Shown: positions 26,455 to 32,631 of the stretch, one piece after another
Numbering within the stretch: the stretch's first letter is position 1
Layout: each line of letters opens with the position of its first letter
NCBI GenBank assembly: GCA_018829945.1
Contig: JAHJTI010000063.1
Coordinates: 1 to 32,631 of the forward strand
Source: Pseudomonadota bacterium
Lineage (GTDB): Bacteria; Desulfobacterota; Desulfobulbia; Desulfobulbales; Desulfurivibrionaceae
Direction: 5' to 3'
Length of the DNA stretch: 32,631 nt
Notes under the pieces: model-generated
Database searches by the model: none
What the model saw: the letters and a program-made list of their open reading frames with translations, nothing else
Told to the model about the DNA's origin: nothing
Position numbers and translations under genes: made by a program

Positions 26455-26472
26455 TTGATCGAAGTCGATCAA
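26455..26472. promoter_or_regulatory. 18-base palindrome, possible operator
   Basis: TTGATCGA and TCGATCAA are perfect inverted copies separated by AG, about 180 bases before the sigma-28 promoter of fliC. It could bind a dimeric regulator. No factor is suggested by the window. Confidence 0.35.
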
Positions 26473-26513
26473 TGCTGAAGAATTCGCAACAATTGGGAAT
26501 TGCACACCAGGTG

Positions 26514-26562
26514 CTTCGCCAATGCTCTCTTGAGCTTGCTGAAGGGCTCAGCACGAACGGAA
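26514..26562 (+). repeat. REP-like repeat, long form, single copy
   Basis: A 49-base copy containing GAAGGGCTCAGCACGAACGG, in the same orientation as 9887-9934. Unlike the other copies in the window it has no inverted partner close by. Confidence 0.75.
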
Positions 26563-26651
26563 GATCCTTCGCTGTTGCGCAGAAAAGCTCTGGCGGACGA
26601 CCATCGTGACAAGTCCATCAACCCCGCCAACTCACCCCAAATTATTTCTTT

Positions 26652-26678
26652 TAAAGTTTCATCGGGTGGGGTCGATAA
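26652..26678 (+). promoter_or_regulatory. Sigma-28 (FliA) promoter of fliC
   Basis: TAAAGTTT at 26652-26659, 11 bases, then GTCGATAA at 26671-26678: only one mismatch from the flagellar consensus TAAAGTTT-N11-GCCGATAA. RNA would start near 26685, giving a leader of about 160 bases before flagellin. Confidence 0.9.
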
Positions 26679-26720
26679 GAAAATCGAGCAATGATTTTAA
26701 TGCGTGTAGGGTTTGGTCGG

Positions 26721-26731
26721 AAAGGAGGTGA
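26721..26731 (+). promoter_or_regulatory. Extended anti-Shine-Dalgarno match in the fliC leader
   Basis: AAAGGAGGTGA is fully complementary to the usual 16S rRNA 3' end, yet lies 114 bases before the fliC ATG with no ATG following it. It could be a ribosome standby site, a CsrA-type binding site (several GGA motifs lie in the leader) or serve a very short leader peptide. The proper fliC ribosome binding site is CGGAGG just before 26845. Confidence 0.5.
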
Positions 26732-26844
26732 CGGGAAAAGCTGCCAGACACACCTACCGGATACTGTAACAAAAACGACAAACGCTTTAAAACGTCGGCA
26801 AGGAAGCCGGCATTCACAAACACACACAACACGGAGGTTTCACC

Positions 26845-28659
26845 ATGGGTTTTAGAATCAATACCAACATCGACGCAATGACTTCTCACCGGAACATGAT
26901 CGGTACCAGCGGTATGCTGAGCAAGTCGTTGGAGCGTCTTTCATCCGGTCTGCGGATCAACCGTGCGGCGGATGATGCTTCGGGCATGACCATTGCCGAC
27001 TCTCTGCGCGCGCAGGCTTCCGGTCTTGGCCAGGCAATGAAAAACGCCGGCGACGCCATCTCTCTGGTACAGGTTGCAGACGGTGCGCTGGAAGAGTCCA
27101 TCAACATCGTAACCACCATCAGAACCAAGGCGATTCAGGCGGCTTCTGACGCTCAGAACAGTGTTTCCCGGGCAGCTATTCAGGCCGACATCAACAAACT
27201 GTTGGAACAGATGAACCTCATCGCCGACACCACCGCCTTCAACGGCCAGACTCTGTTGAAAGGTTCTTTTATCAATAAATCCTTCCAGGTTGGCGCGTAT
27301 GCCAACCAGACGGTTTCCGTTACCATCGACAACGCTGATGCCAGCCATGTCGGTAGTCTGGCCACTCTGCAAACGGCTGCAGACAGCACGGCCAATACGA
27401 ACCAGAACCAAATTGTACTTGCTGACTTGTCGACCACGGCCAACACCGATGGTTTTGCCCAAATCGCGGCTTCGACCAGCGCGACCACAGGTGTAAAAAT
27501 AAACGGTCTTGATATGGCGAGCTATCTTGGTGCGCAAGGCAGCGCACAGTTGTCCGCCAAAGGCATTGCCGCTGCGATTAACGGTACGGCCGGTACCACC
27601 GGTGTTTCGGCTACCGCCACCACAAGCCAAACGGCTACAGCCGCTGTTGTTGCGGCCACCGTTACTACCGGGGACATCTTAATCAATGGCGTCGATCTTG
27701 GCGCGTTTACCATGCTGGCAAGTGATGCCAATGGTGCCTTGGTTACGGCGATCAACGACAAATACGCCCAGACCGGGGTTACGGCTTCGGTTGATTCCTC
27801 CGGCTTCTTGACCCTGACCGCAGTGGATGGCAGAAACATCCAGGTGACTGGCGTAGATGCCGTCAACATGGGCACCGGTTTTACCGCCCAGGCTACCAAT
27901 GTTGTCGTTACTGCCGGCACCACTGCCGCGGAAAGTGCCACCTCCAGCTTCAAGTTGGATGGCGCGACCATCACTTGGGATGCAAGCTCTACCACCGCCG
28001 CAACAGACAGTGCAGCATTGGTTACTGCGCTGAATGCAGCTAAAGCGGCAGGCACTATCGATGCCGACTATACCTTTACGGACAATGGGGACGGAACAGT
28101 CGATATTGATCGGATCGACGGCTTGGATGTCAACATTTCTACCGCCACCAACTTGTCTGCCGCTCAGACCATTGACGGTGTGGCCGGCAACGTTGCCAAT
28201 AATGTGGTGAAGAACTCTGCCTTCCATGGGCGGGTAACCCTTACATCCGCTGCAACCATCAATGTTACCGGTGATGCGACCACCCTGCAGACTCTTGGTT
28301 TTAATACCAACGGTACTGATACCAGTGCGCAGGCCCAACTCGCCGGCGGTATTATTGATGCAGACGTCACCTCTGCCGCTGCCGCGCAGGTTTCTATCCA
28401 GCGTGCTGACTCGGCTCTTGAGGCTCTGGACAAGATCCGTTCCGGTCTTGGTTCTGCTCAGAATCAGGTTGAGGCAACCTTGCGTAACATTTCCGTAACC
28501 AGGGTTAACATCCAGTCAGCCGAATCGGCCATCCGTGACGTTGACTTCGCCGACGAGAGTTCCAACTTCGCCAGAATGAACATCCTGGTGCAGGCTGGTA
28601 GCTATGCGCTTTCGCAGGCAAACGCAGTACAGCAGAACATCATGACGCTGCTTCGTTAA
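26845..28659 (+). CDS. fliC: Flagellin
   Basis: The filament subunit, exported by the flagellar type III system. The 604 residues show the conserved N-terminal D0/D1 region (1-165: RINTNIDAMTSHRNM, LERLSSGLRINRAADDASGM, NTTAFNG-like DTTAFNGQTLLKG) and C-terminal D1/D0 region (about 515-604: IRSGLGSAQNQVEATLRNIS, ending QNIMTLLR). The middle 340 residues are Ala/Thr/Ser-rich and contain repeated flagellin-IN-like units (TTGVKINGLDMASYLG, TTGDILINGVDLGAFTM, TSSFKLDGATITWDAS). These would form exposed outer domains and offer many Ser/Thr sites for glycosylation. ACGGAGG lies eight bases before the ATG. It has its own sigma-28 promoter and a terminator, so it is a single-gene unit. Confidence 0.97.
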   Translation: MGFRINTNIDAMTSHRNMIGTSGMLSKSLERLSSGLRINRAADDASGMTIADSLRAQASGLGQAMKNAGDAISLVQVADGALEESINIVTTIRTKAIQAASDAQNSVSRAAIQADINKLLEQMNLIADTTAFNGQTLLKGSFINKSFQVGAYANQTVSVTIDNADASHVGSLATLQTAADSTANTNQNQIVLADLSTTANTDGFAQIAASTSATTGVKINGLDMASYLGAQGSAQLSAKGIAAAINGTAGTTGVSATATTSQTATAAVVAATVTTGDILINGVDLGAFTMLASDANGALVTAINDKYAQTGVTASVDSSGFLTLTAVDGRNIQVTGVDAVNMGTGFTAQATNVVVTAGTTAAESATSSFKLDGATITWDASSTTAATDSAALVTALNAAKAAGTIDADYTFTDNGDGTVDIDRIDGLDVNISTATNLSAAQTIDGVAGNVANNVVKNSAFHGRVTLTSAATINVTGDATTLQTLGFNTNGTDTSAQAQLAGGIIDADVTSAAAAQVSIQRADSALEALDKIRSGLGSAQNQVEATLRNISVTRVNIQSAESAIRDVDFADESSNFARMNILVQAGSYALSQANAVQQNIMTLLR

Positions 28660-28752
28660 TCCATTAGGCTGATGGGCTGAATACGGTGGGTGATTTACCG
28701 GACTTCAGCCCCAAGGCCTGAGGATGGAGTTGTGGTAAAATGTAAGATGTGA

Positions 28753-28787
28753 GGGGGCGGCGATTTTGGTCGCCAGCCCCCTTTTTT
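28753..28787 (+). terminator. Rho-independent terminator after fliC
   Basis: GGGGG-C-GGCGA pairs with TCGCC-AG-CCCCC around a TTTTGG loop, with a small internal bulge, followed by a run of six T. It lies about 95 bases after the stop codon. Confidence 0.88.
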
Positions 28788-28827
28788 CCTTCACATGGGT
28801 GAAGAGAGTTTTGTCCAGGTTTTTGTG

Positions 28828-28900
28828 CTTCGACAAGCTCAGCACGAACGGAATTTCAATTTATAATGACTTCTCCGTTCGCCCTGAGCCTGTCGAGGGG
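28828..28900. repeat. REP-like inverted pair before fliD
   Basis: Forward copy at 28828-28852 (CTTCGACAAGCTCAGCACGA) and reverse copy at 28874-28900 (GTTCGCCCTGAGCCTGTCGA), 21 bases apart. They can pair into a long imperfect hairpin. With the terminator at 28753 this fills most of the 323-base gap between fliC and fliD; I see no promoter in the rest. Confidence 0.8.
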
Positions 28901-28982
28901 CAAGTTTGCGCACCTCGATGGCAAAGAAAAACAAAATTGTAGTTGTGTAACAGACGTAACACCTAACAGAGGCGAGGATAGT

Positions 28983-30350
28983 ATGGCTGGTTCGATTTCC
29001 ACCCTTGGGGCAGGATCCAATGTAGATCTGCAGAGCATTATTGAGCAGCTCAAGGCTGTGGATCAGGTGCAGATCACCAATATGCAGGCTAGACAGATTC
29101 AATACAAGGATCAGCTGGCCGAGTTTGAGACCGTTAACACCAAGTTGTTGGCGGTCAAAAACATAGCCTTGGACCTGTCACTGAATACTACTTTTTCGGC
29201 GCGGCAGATTACCTCGTCGCAGTCGAGTGTTTTGACCGCCACGGTCAGCAGCGGAACCAGCACAGGTATATCGTCGGTTACTGTGGGCCGCCTGGCAAAG
29301 CAGAATTCCTGGCAATCCTCCGGAGTGGCCACGGCCGACACCGTGGTTGGTACCAGTACCGGCAGTTTTGCATATACAGTCGATGGCACGGAGTCCAGCG
29401 TGGCGGTTACCGCCACTACTACCTTGCAGCAACTCAGCGACGCTATCAATAACGATCTTAATAATCCCGGAGTCACCGCCAGTGTTATGGATGATGGCAC
29501 CGGAACAGCTACGGCTTTTCATTTGGTGCTGGTTTCCAAGGAAACCGGCGACGCAAAAGCCGTGACCATCGGCACCAACAATACCAGTCTCACCTTTACC
29601 GAGATTCAGACCGCGGGAACTCTTGACGCCCAGGTGGTTATCAATGGCCTCACGTATACTCGGGCGAGCAATACCATCACCGATATTATTTCCGGGGTTA
29701 CTCTGAATCTGGAAGCGCCCGGAGACTCATCGCTCAATATCTCTACGGACACTGCCGGCATCAAGGGCAAGATCGTCGGTATGATCGAAGCCTACAATGC
29801 GGCGAGAAAAGAGATTGCGGATAATTCGTTATATGATCAGGAGACAGGGGTGGCTGGTTCCCTTTCCGGGATTTCCTCTTTCAGGCGATTGACCAGCCAG
29901 TTGAACCAGACTCTGCTGACCTCTATTAACGGGTTGGGTGGCGCGTACGACAATATGGCGGATATCGGTCTCTCCTTTAACCGGGATGGCACTGTTTCTC
30001 TGGATGAGACGGTTCTTGCGACTGCTCTGGAAAACAATCTGGAGGATGTCCAGCTTCTTCTGGTGGGTGATAGCGCCAATGGAATTGACGGGGTCGCTTC
30101 GTTGTTGAGTGATTTGTTGACTGACATCACCAAAACCACCGGTGGGATAATTGCCAATGAGAAAGATCGGGTTGATCAAACCATCCAGCGGCTGGACGAC
30201 CAGATCGAGAGCATGACCGCCAGATTGAACAGTAAATACGATCTGCTTACGAAACAGTTTGTCCAGCTTGATACATTGCTGAGCAGTTTGCAGAAGCAGG
30301 GGGAATTTTTGACCACCCAAATCGCGAGTTTGACCGCGAGCAATGATTGA
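28983..30350 (+). CDS. fliD: Flagellar filament cap protein FliD
   Basis: FliD caps the growing filament and helps flagellin subunits fold. From the ATG at 28983 it has 455 residues: an N-terminal FliD domain (SISTLGAGSNVDLQSIIEQLKAVDQ), a middle region with a flagellin-IN-like motif (VVINGLTYTRASNTITDIISGVTLNLEA, near 220-250) and the C-terminal FliD domain, which ends in a coiled coil (RVDQTIQRLDDQIESMTARL ... LSSLQKQGEFL). The frame is open 39 codons upstream, but that part translates a REP-like repeat; the ATG at 28983, with GAGGCGAGG before it, gives the normal N-terminus. FliT-like and fliS follow. Confidence 0.95.
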   Translation: MAGSISTLGAGSNVDLQSIIEQLKAVDQVQITNMQARQIQYKDQLAEFETVNTKLLAVKNIALDLSLNTTFSARQITSSQSSVLTATVSSGTSTGISSVTVGRLAKQNSWQSSGVATADTVVGTSTGSFAYTVDGTESSVAVTATTTLQQLSDAINNDLNNPGVTASVMDDGTGTATAFHLVLVSKETGDAKAVTIGTNNTSLTFTEIQTAGTLDAQVVINGLTYTRASNTITDIISGVTLNLEAPGDSSLNISTDTAGIKGKIVGMIEAYNAARKEIADNSLYDQETGVAGSLSGISSFRRLTSQLNQTLLTSINGLGGAYDNMADIGLSFNRDGTVSLDETVLATALENNLEDVQLLLVGDSANGIDGVASLLSDLLTDITKTTGGIIANEKDRVDQTIQRLDDQIESMTARLNSKYDLLTKQFVQLDTLLSSLQKQGEFLTTQIASLTASND

Positions 30351-30386
30351 TGACATCGAGAATGGATGGGCTGGTTTTGTGTGACA

Positions 30387-30485
30387 CTTCGACAGGCTCA
30401 GGGCGAACGGTACCCACTGCGAAATCATAATAGTTTTCCGTTCATGCTGAGCCCTTCGGCAAGCTCAGGAGAGCCTTGTCGAAAC
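30387..30485. repeat. REP-like inverted pair after fliD
   Basis: Short forward copy at 30387-30410 (CTTCGACAGGCTCAGGGCGA) and long reverse copy at 30438-30485, which is the near reverse complement of the copy at 9887-9934. The pair lies between fliD and the FliT-like gene. Confidence 0.8.
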
Positions 30486-30561
30486 ACATACAACATTTGC
30501 AGAGCCTCAACAGGGTGCGTTTGTAATTTCCGCTCATCGTGAAAACAACCTGGGAAAAAAG

Positions 30562-30996
30562 ATGGCAATGGATGTGACAAGGCAATCGGAAGAAGTGGAG
30601 TTGATGGGTCTGATCGTTGCCCTGTATGAGGAGTTGTCCACGGTGACCGCTGCTTTTTTAGAGGCAATTCAGCAAGGTGCGCCTGATGATGCGGCGCAAG
30701 CACGCTTCTGGGCGGCACGGACAGATCTGGTCGAGAGATTGCGGCCGCTTCTTGCTCAGCAAAAGAGTTGGCGCGACCAAGGCGACGGACGTAAGCAGTC
30801 AGAACAGTCCCTTGCAGTGCAGATACAGAAAATGGAGGGGATTAGCGTGCTCGATGCACAAATCCTTTCGCGGCTTGTCGTTTTGCAGGCCCAGGTCGGC
30901 GATGAACTCAAGTCTCTTAGTCAGGGCAAAAAAGCGCTTGTCGGGTATCGGGTCGGGTTGAAAGGGGCGCCGAGATTTTGTCGGAGAACTGCTTGA
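30562..30996 (+). CDS. FliT/FlgN-like flagellar chaperone (tentative)
   Basis: The 144-residue protein is mostly helical and charged (LIVALYEELSTVTAAFLEAI, RTDLVERLRPLLAQQKSW, LQAQVGDELKSLSQGKKALVGY). Its end, helix then GKKALVGYR, is reminiscent of FliT and FlgN-type chaperones, and its place between fliD and fliS is the usual place of fliT, which binds FliD before export. Sequence motifs are weak in this family, so the call rests mainly on position, size and helical content. GGGA precedes the ATG at 30562; a second ATG follows six bases later. Confidence 0.6.
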   Translation: MAMDVTRQSEEVELMGLIVALYEELSTVTAAFLEAIQQGAPDDAAQARFWAARTDLVERLRPLLAQQKSWRDQGDGRKQSEQSLAVQIQKMEGISVLDAQILSRLVVLQAQVGDELKSLSQGKKALVGYRVGLKGAPRFCRRTA

Positions 30997-31035
30997 TTTG
31001 TCATTCTTTTAGGGGCAAAGGCATGAATATTTTTT

Positions 31036-31062
31036 TCATGTTTTGTCGAGAGTTGCCGATAT
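31036..31062 (+). promoter_or_regulatory. Probable sigma-28 promoter for fliS
   Basis: TCATGTTT at 31036-31043 (6 of 8 to consensus), 11 bases, GCCGATAT at 31055-31062 (7 of 8). The spacing is exactly that of the fliC promoter. It lies about 190 bases before fliS, with a REP-like pair in the leader. Confidence 0.55.
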
Positions 31063-31090
31063 ATAAAGATGACGGGCTCGAAACAAATGA

Positions 31091-31164
31091 TCTTCGGCGG
31101 GCTCAGGGTGAACTTGGATGCTACCTTTTTAGCTGTCGTTCGTGCTGAGTCCCTGTTGAAACAC
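31091..31164. repeat. REP-like inverted pair before fliS, degenerate
   Basis: Forward copy at 31091-31113 (CTTCGGCGGGCTCAGGGTGA) and reverse copy at 31135-31164 (GTTCGTGCTGAGTCCCTGTT). Both arms carry more changes than the other pairs but keep the order and spacing. Confidence 0.65.
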
Positions 31165-31254
31165 TTTTTTTGATGCAAACCCGAACCTGTATAGGTGCAT
31201 CAAATATGGGCGAGATATCCAGAGAAAAATAGTTTCGTAAAAAGGAGCGCGGAT

Positions 31255-31758
31255 ATGGTCTCGAAGCAAGCAAGCAATGCCTATTTTCAGGCGCAGGCAA
31301 GTGCAAAGATTCATCCTGCCAAACTTGTTCATATGATGTACGAGCGGCTTTTGCTCAACCTCGCCTGTGCCTGTGAAGGGCTTGAGGAGCATGACCTGAA
31401 AAAAAGGGGGGAGAATCTTTCCAAGGCCATTGCCATTATTACGGAGTTGAACTGTTCTTTGCGGGCGGAAGATGAATCCGAACCGGCCCAGTTCCTCCGC
31501 GGCATGTATGAAGCAATGCTGATAGAGCTTGGTAAGATTCCGGTGAGCAAGGATGCTGCGGTGATCCGGCAGGCTCATCGCTATGTGACGCGTTTGAAGG
31601 AAATATGGGAAGAAACGGCCATGAAGGAAAATGGCCTCACTGTTGAGGGAAAAACGGAGAGCGCGCCTGTGATTGTGCATGAAGAGGCACCAGCGGCGTA
31701 TTCGCGCTGTCAGGAAAAGAAGAGCACTGTTTCCGCAAACGTCTGTTTTTTGGTGTGA
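31255..31758 (+). CDS. fliS: Flagellin export chaperone FliS
   Basis: FliS binds the C-terminus of flagellin in the cytoplasm and prevents early polymerisation. The frame opens at 31195, but the ATG at 31255, seven bases after AAGGAG, gives the family N-terminus (KQASNAYFQAQASAKIHPAKLVHMMYERLL). The four helices continue through GENLSKAIAIITELNCSL and FLRGMYEAMLIELGKI to RYVTRLKEIWEET. At 167 residues it is longer than the usual 125-145, owing to an unstructured tail rich in Glu, Ser and Ala. It is placed after fliD and the FliT-like gene. Confidence 0.93.
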   Translation: MVSKQASNAYFQAQASAKIHPAKLVHMMYERLLLNLACACEGLEEHDLKKRGENLSKAIAIITELNCSLRAEDESEPAQFLRGMYEAMLIELGKIPVSKDAAVIRQAHRYVTRLKEIWEETAMKENGLTVEGKTESAPVIVHEEAPAAYSRCQEKKSTVSANVCFLV

Positions 31759-31896
31759 ATGCCCATTTTGATGGGGAGTAATAAGAAAATAGGGCTTGGC
31801 CTGTGGATGTGTTAGACTGGGCCTGGCATCTGTTTGATAGAGGGATGTTGTTGTGGCAGGCATGGAAGGATAGTGACGTAAGAAAGGGAGGTTGGT

Positions 31897-32292
31897 ATGG
31901 ACGTTAACAATATTGCTGGTGAGAGCAAGAGTTTTGGCAGTATGCCGGTTGCTCCGGCCATTGTGCGTCAGGACAAGCAGAAAGTGGCGGTGACGCCGGT
32001 TGCTTCGAGCACCGGGGCTGAAGGCAGCGCGCTTGACAAAAAGGCTTTGTCGCGGGAAGGAAAACTGTCCCAGGAGCAGGCGGTAAAGTATGTCCAGGAA
32101 GTTCAGGCACGCTTTGACAAAATGGGTACGAATCTTCAGTTTTCCATCGATAATAGCTCGGAAGACGTTGTCGTGAGAATCACCGACAAGAAGAGCGGCG
32201 AGTTGATCAGGCAGTTTCCTTCAGAGGAAATATTGCAGCTGCGCAACAAGCTGAACGATCTCGTTGGAATGCTGTTCGACGGAAAGGCGTAA
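31897..32292 (+). CDS. flaG: FlaG-family flagellar protein
   Basis: FlaG influences filament length in several bacteria; its mechanism is unsettled. The 131 residues have a disordered first half and a conserved second half with LQFSIDNSSEDVVVRITDKKSGELIRQFPSEEIL followed by LNDLVGMLFDGKA, the FlaG signature. AAGGGAGG lies close before the ATG. It usually lies next to fliD or flagellin; here it closes the cluster, 138 bases after fliS, and is followed by a terminator. Confidence 0.93.
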   Translation: MDVNNIAGESKSFGSMPVAPAIVRQDKQKVAVTPVASSTGAEGSALDKKALSREGKLSQEQAVKYVQEVQARFDKMGTNLQFSIDNSSEDVVVRITDKKSGELIRQFPSEEILQLRNKLNDLVGMLFDGKA

Positions 32293-32375
32293 GCTTTCCC
32301 CTCCGTCAGTTCATGTCCTGAATTGCTGTTGGCGTTCTGGAAAAAACCAGGATGTTGATGGTTGTCGCTGTACTT

Positions 32376-32398
32376 GCGCCTTCGGCGCCTCTTTTTTT
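32376..32398 (+). terminator. Rho-independent terminator after flaG
   Basis: GCGCC, loop TTC, GGCGC, then CTC and seven T, about 85 bases after the flaG stop. The stem is short but GC-only. Confidence 0.65.
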
Positions 32399-32442
32399 GA
32401 TCTTGCTATTTTCCTCCTTGAAAAATAATTGTGATAAATAGA

Positions 32443-32464
32443 AAATCCCCCTAACCGGGGATTT
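32443..32464 (+). terminator. Second hairpin after flaG
   Basis: AAATCCCC and GGGGATTT form a perfect eight-base stem with the loop CTAACC. Only a few T follow, so it may be a weak or bidirectional terminator rather than a strong one. Confidence 0.45.
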
Positions 32465-32518
32465 CTGTTGTTGCCCGGCCATGGGACGCGGCCTTTTTTT
32501 TCGAGAAAGACTTTTTGC

Positions 32519-32547
32519 TTGACAATTATTTGGGCCTCTCGTATACC
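32519..32547 (+). promoter_or_regulatory. Sigma-70-type promoter for a gene beyond the right edge
   Basis: TTGACA, 17 bases, TATACC. The -35 box is perfect and the spacing ideal. RNA would start near 32554 and lead into the ribosome binding site at 32619. Confidence 0.65.
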
Positions 32548-32618
32548 TGATCGTCAAACTGAATTTGTGTTCATTGTGCAATTGTGCATTTTTTACAATA
32601 TTTTCTTTATCATTATAC

Positions 32619-32625
32619 AAAGGAG
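32619..32625 (+). promoter_or_regulatory. Ribosome binding site of a gene starting at or beyond the edge
   Basis: AAAGGAG followed by five bases up to the final A of the window, which could be the first base of an ATG. The gene itself is not visible. Confidence 0.6.
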
Positions 32626-32631
32626 ACTTGA

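Larger units (their letters stand above)
26066..26844. other. Long intergenic region upstream of fliC
   Basis: These 779 bases hold, in order: a minus-strand promoter, an inverted repeat pair bounding 194 bases, an 18-base palindrome, one REP-like copy, the sigma-28 promoter of fliC and its 5' leader. No frame here has both a ribosome binding site and protein-like content, so I see no gene. Confidence 0.7.

Noticed and set aside
26050-26505. Minus-strand frame of 151 codons upstream of fliC
   Set aside because: It runs through the inverted repeats, overlaps the promoter of the small gene and has no family features.
26941-28338. Several long minus-strand frames opposite fliC
   Set aside because: Shadows of the Ala/Thr-rich flagellin gene; composition mirrors the coding strand.
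28866-28982. Upstream extension of fliD to 28866
   Set aside because: It translates a REP-like copy; the ATG at 28983 has a ribosome binding site and the normal FliD N-terminus.
31759-31896. Possible sigma-54 promoter before flaG
   Set aside because: TGGCAT-like boxes are present but the GC at -12 with correct spacing is missing.

Overview
The window looks like a motility and cell-surface region of a Gram-negative, flagellated bacterium. The chemotaxis gene set (cheA-W-R-D, an HDOD protein, cheY, a CheX-like protein, cheB), the diderm-type TatC and the flagellin cluster suggest a deltaproteobacterium in the broad sense (Desulfobacterota, perhaps Desulfobulbales). That placement is an inference from gene order and protein style; there is no rRNA or other phylogenetic marker here.

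Layout: (1) 1-6961, plus strand: a chemotaxis operon whose cheA is cut by the left edge. (2) 6969-7511, minus strand: an O6-alkylguanine-DNA alkyltransferase, convergent with cheB. (3) 7903-10808, plus strand: a secreted D-Ala-D-Ala carboxypeptidase with a clear terminator, a 5-formyltetrahydrofolate cyclo-ligase-like protein, and a tatC whose frame is broken at a run of nine T. (4) 11076-12764, plus strand: APS kinase (cysC) followed by a PAPS-type sulfotransferase. (5) 25448 down to 13033, minus strand: a large glycan-modification cluster. In order of transcription it holds a TPR/GT41 (SPINDLY-type) O-GlcNAc transferase, a VioA-like sugar aminotransferase, a WbqC-family protein, a methyltransferase with an extra N-terminal domain, an acyl carrier protein, an SDR, a stand-alone amino-acid-type adenylating enzyme, a NeuD-like hexapeptide acyltransferase, a GNAT, a methyltransferase, a beta-propeller glycosidase-like protein and another methyltransferase. 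(6) 25748-26065, minus strand: a small coiled-coil protein of unknown function. (7) 26652-32292, plus strand: flagellin with a near-consensus sigma-28 promoter, then fliD, a FliT-like protein, fliS and flaG. (8) The right edge carries a promoter and a ribosome binding site for a gene that starts outside.

The most coherent reading is that section 5, and perhaps section 4, decorates the flagellin encoded next to it. The GT41 enzyme would attach a sugar to Ser/Thr. The aminotransferase would make a 4-amino-4,6-dideoxy sugar such as viosamine. The carrier protein, adenylating enzyme and SDR would prepare an acyl or aminoacyl group for the amino nitrogen, with methyl and possibly sulfate groups added. 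The adenylation/carrier pair in place of a fatty-acid-type route, and the sulfation pair, are the parts that look least like described flagellin-glycan islands.

Non-coding structure is also rich. A REP-like repeat family occurs as four inverted pairs and one single copy. A second repeat occurs as an inverted pair with 26 of 27 bases identical upstream of fliC. The fliC leader contains an 11-base perfect anti-Shine-Dalgarno match far from any start codon. No rRNA, tRNA, CRISPR array or complete insertion sequence was seen.
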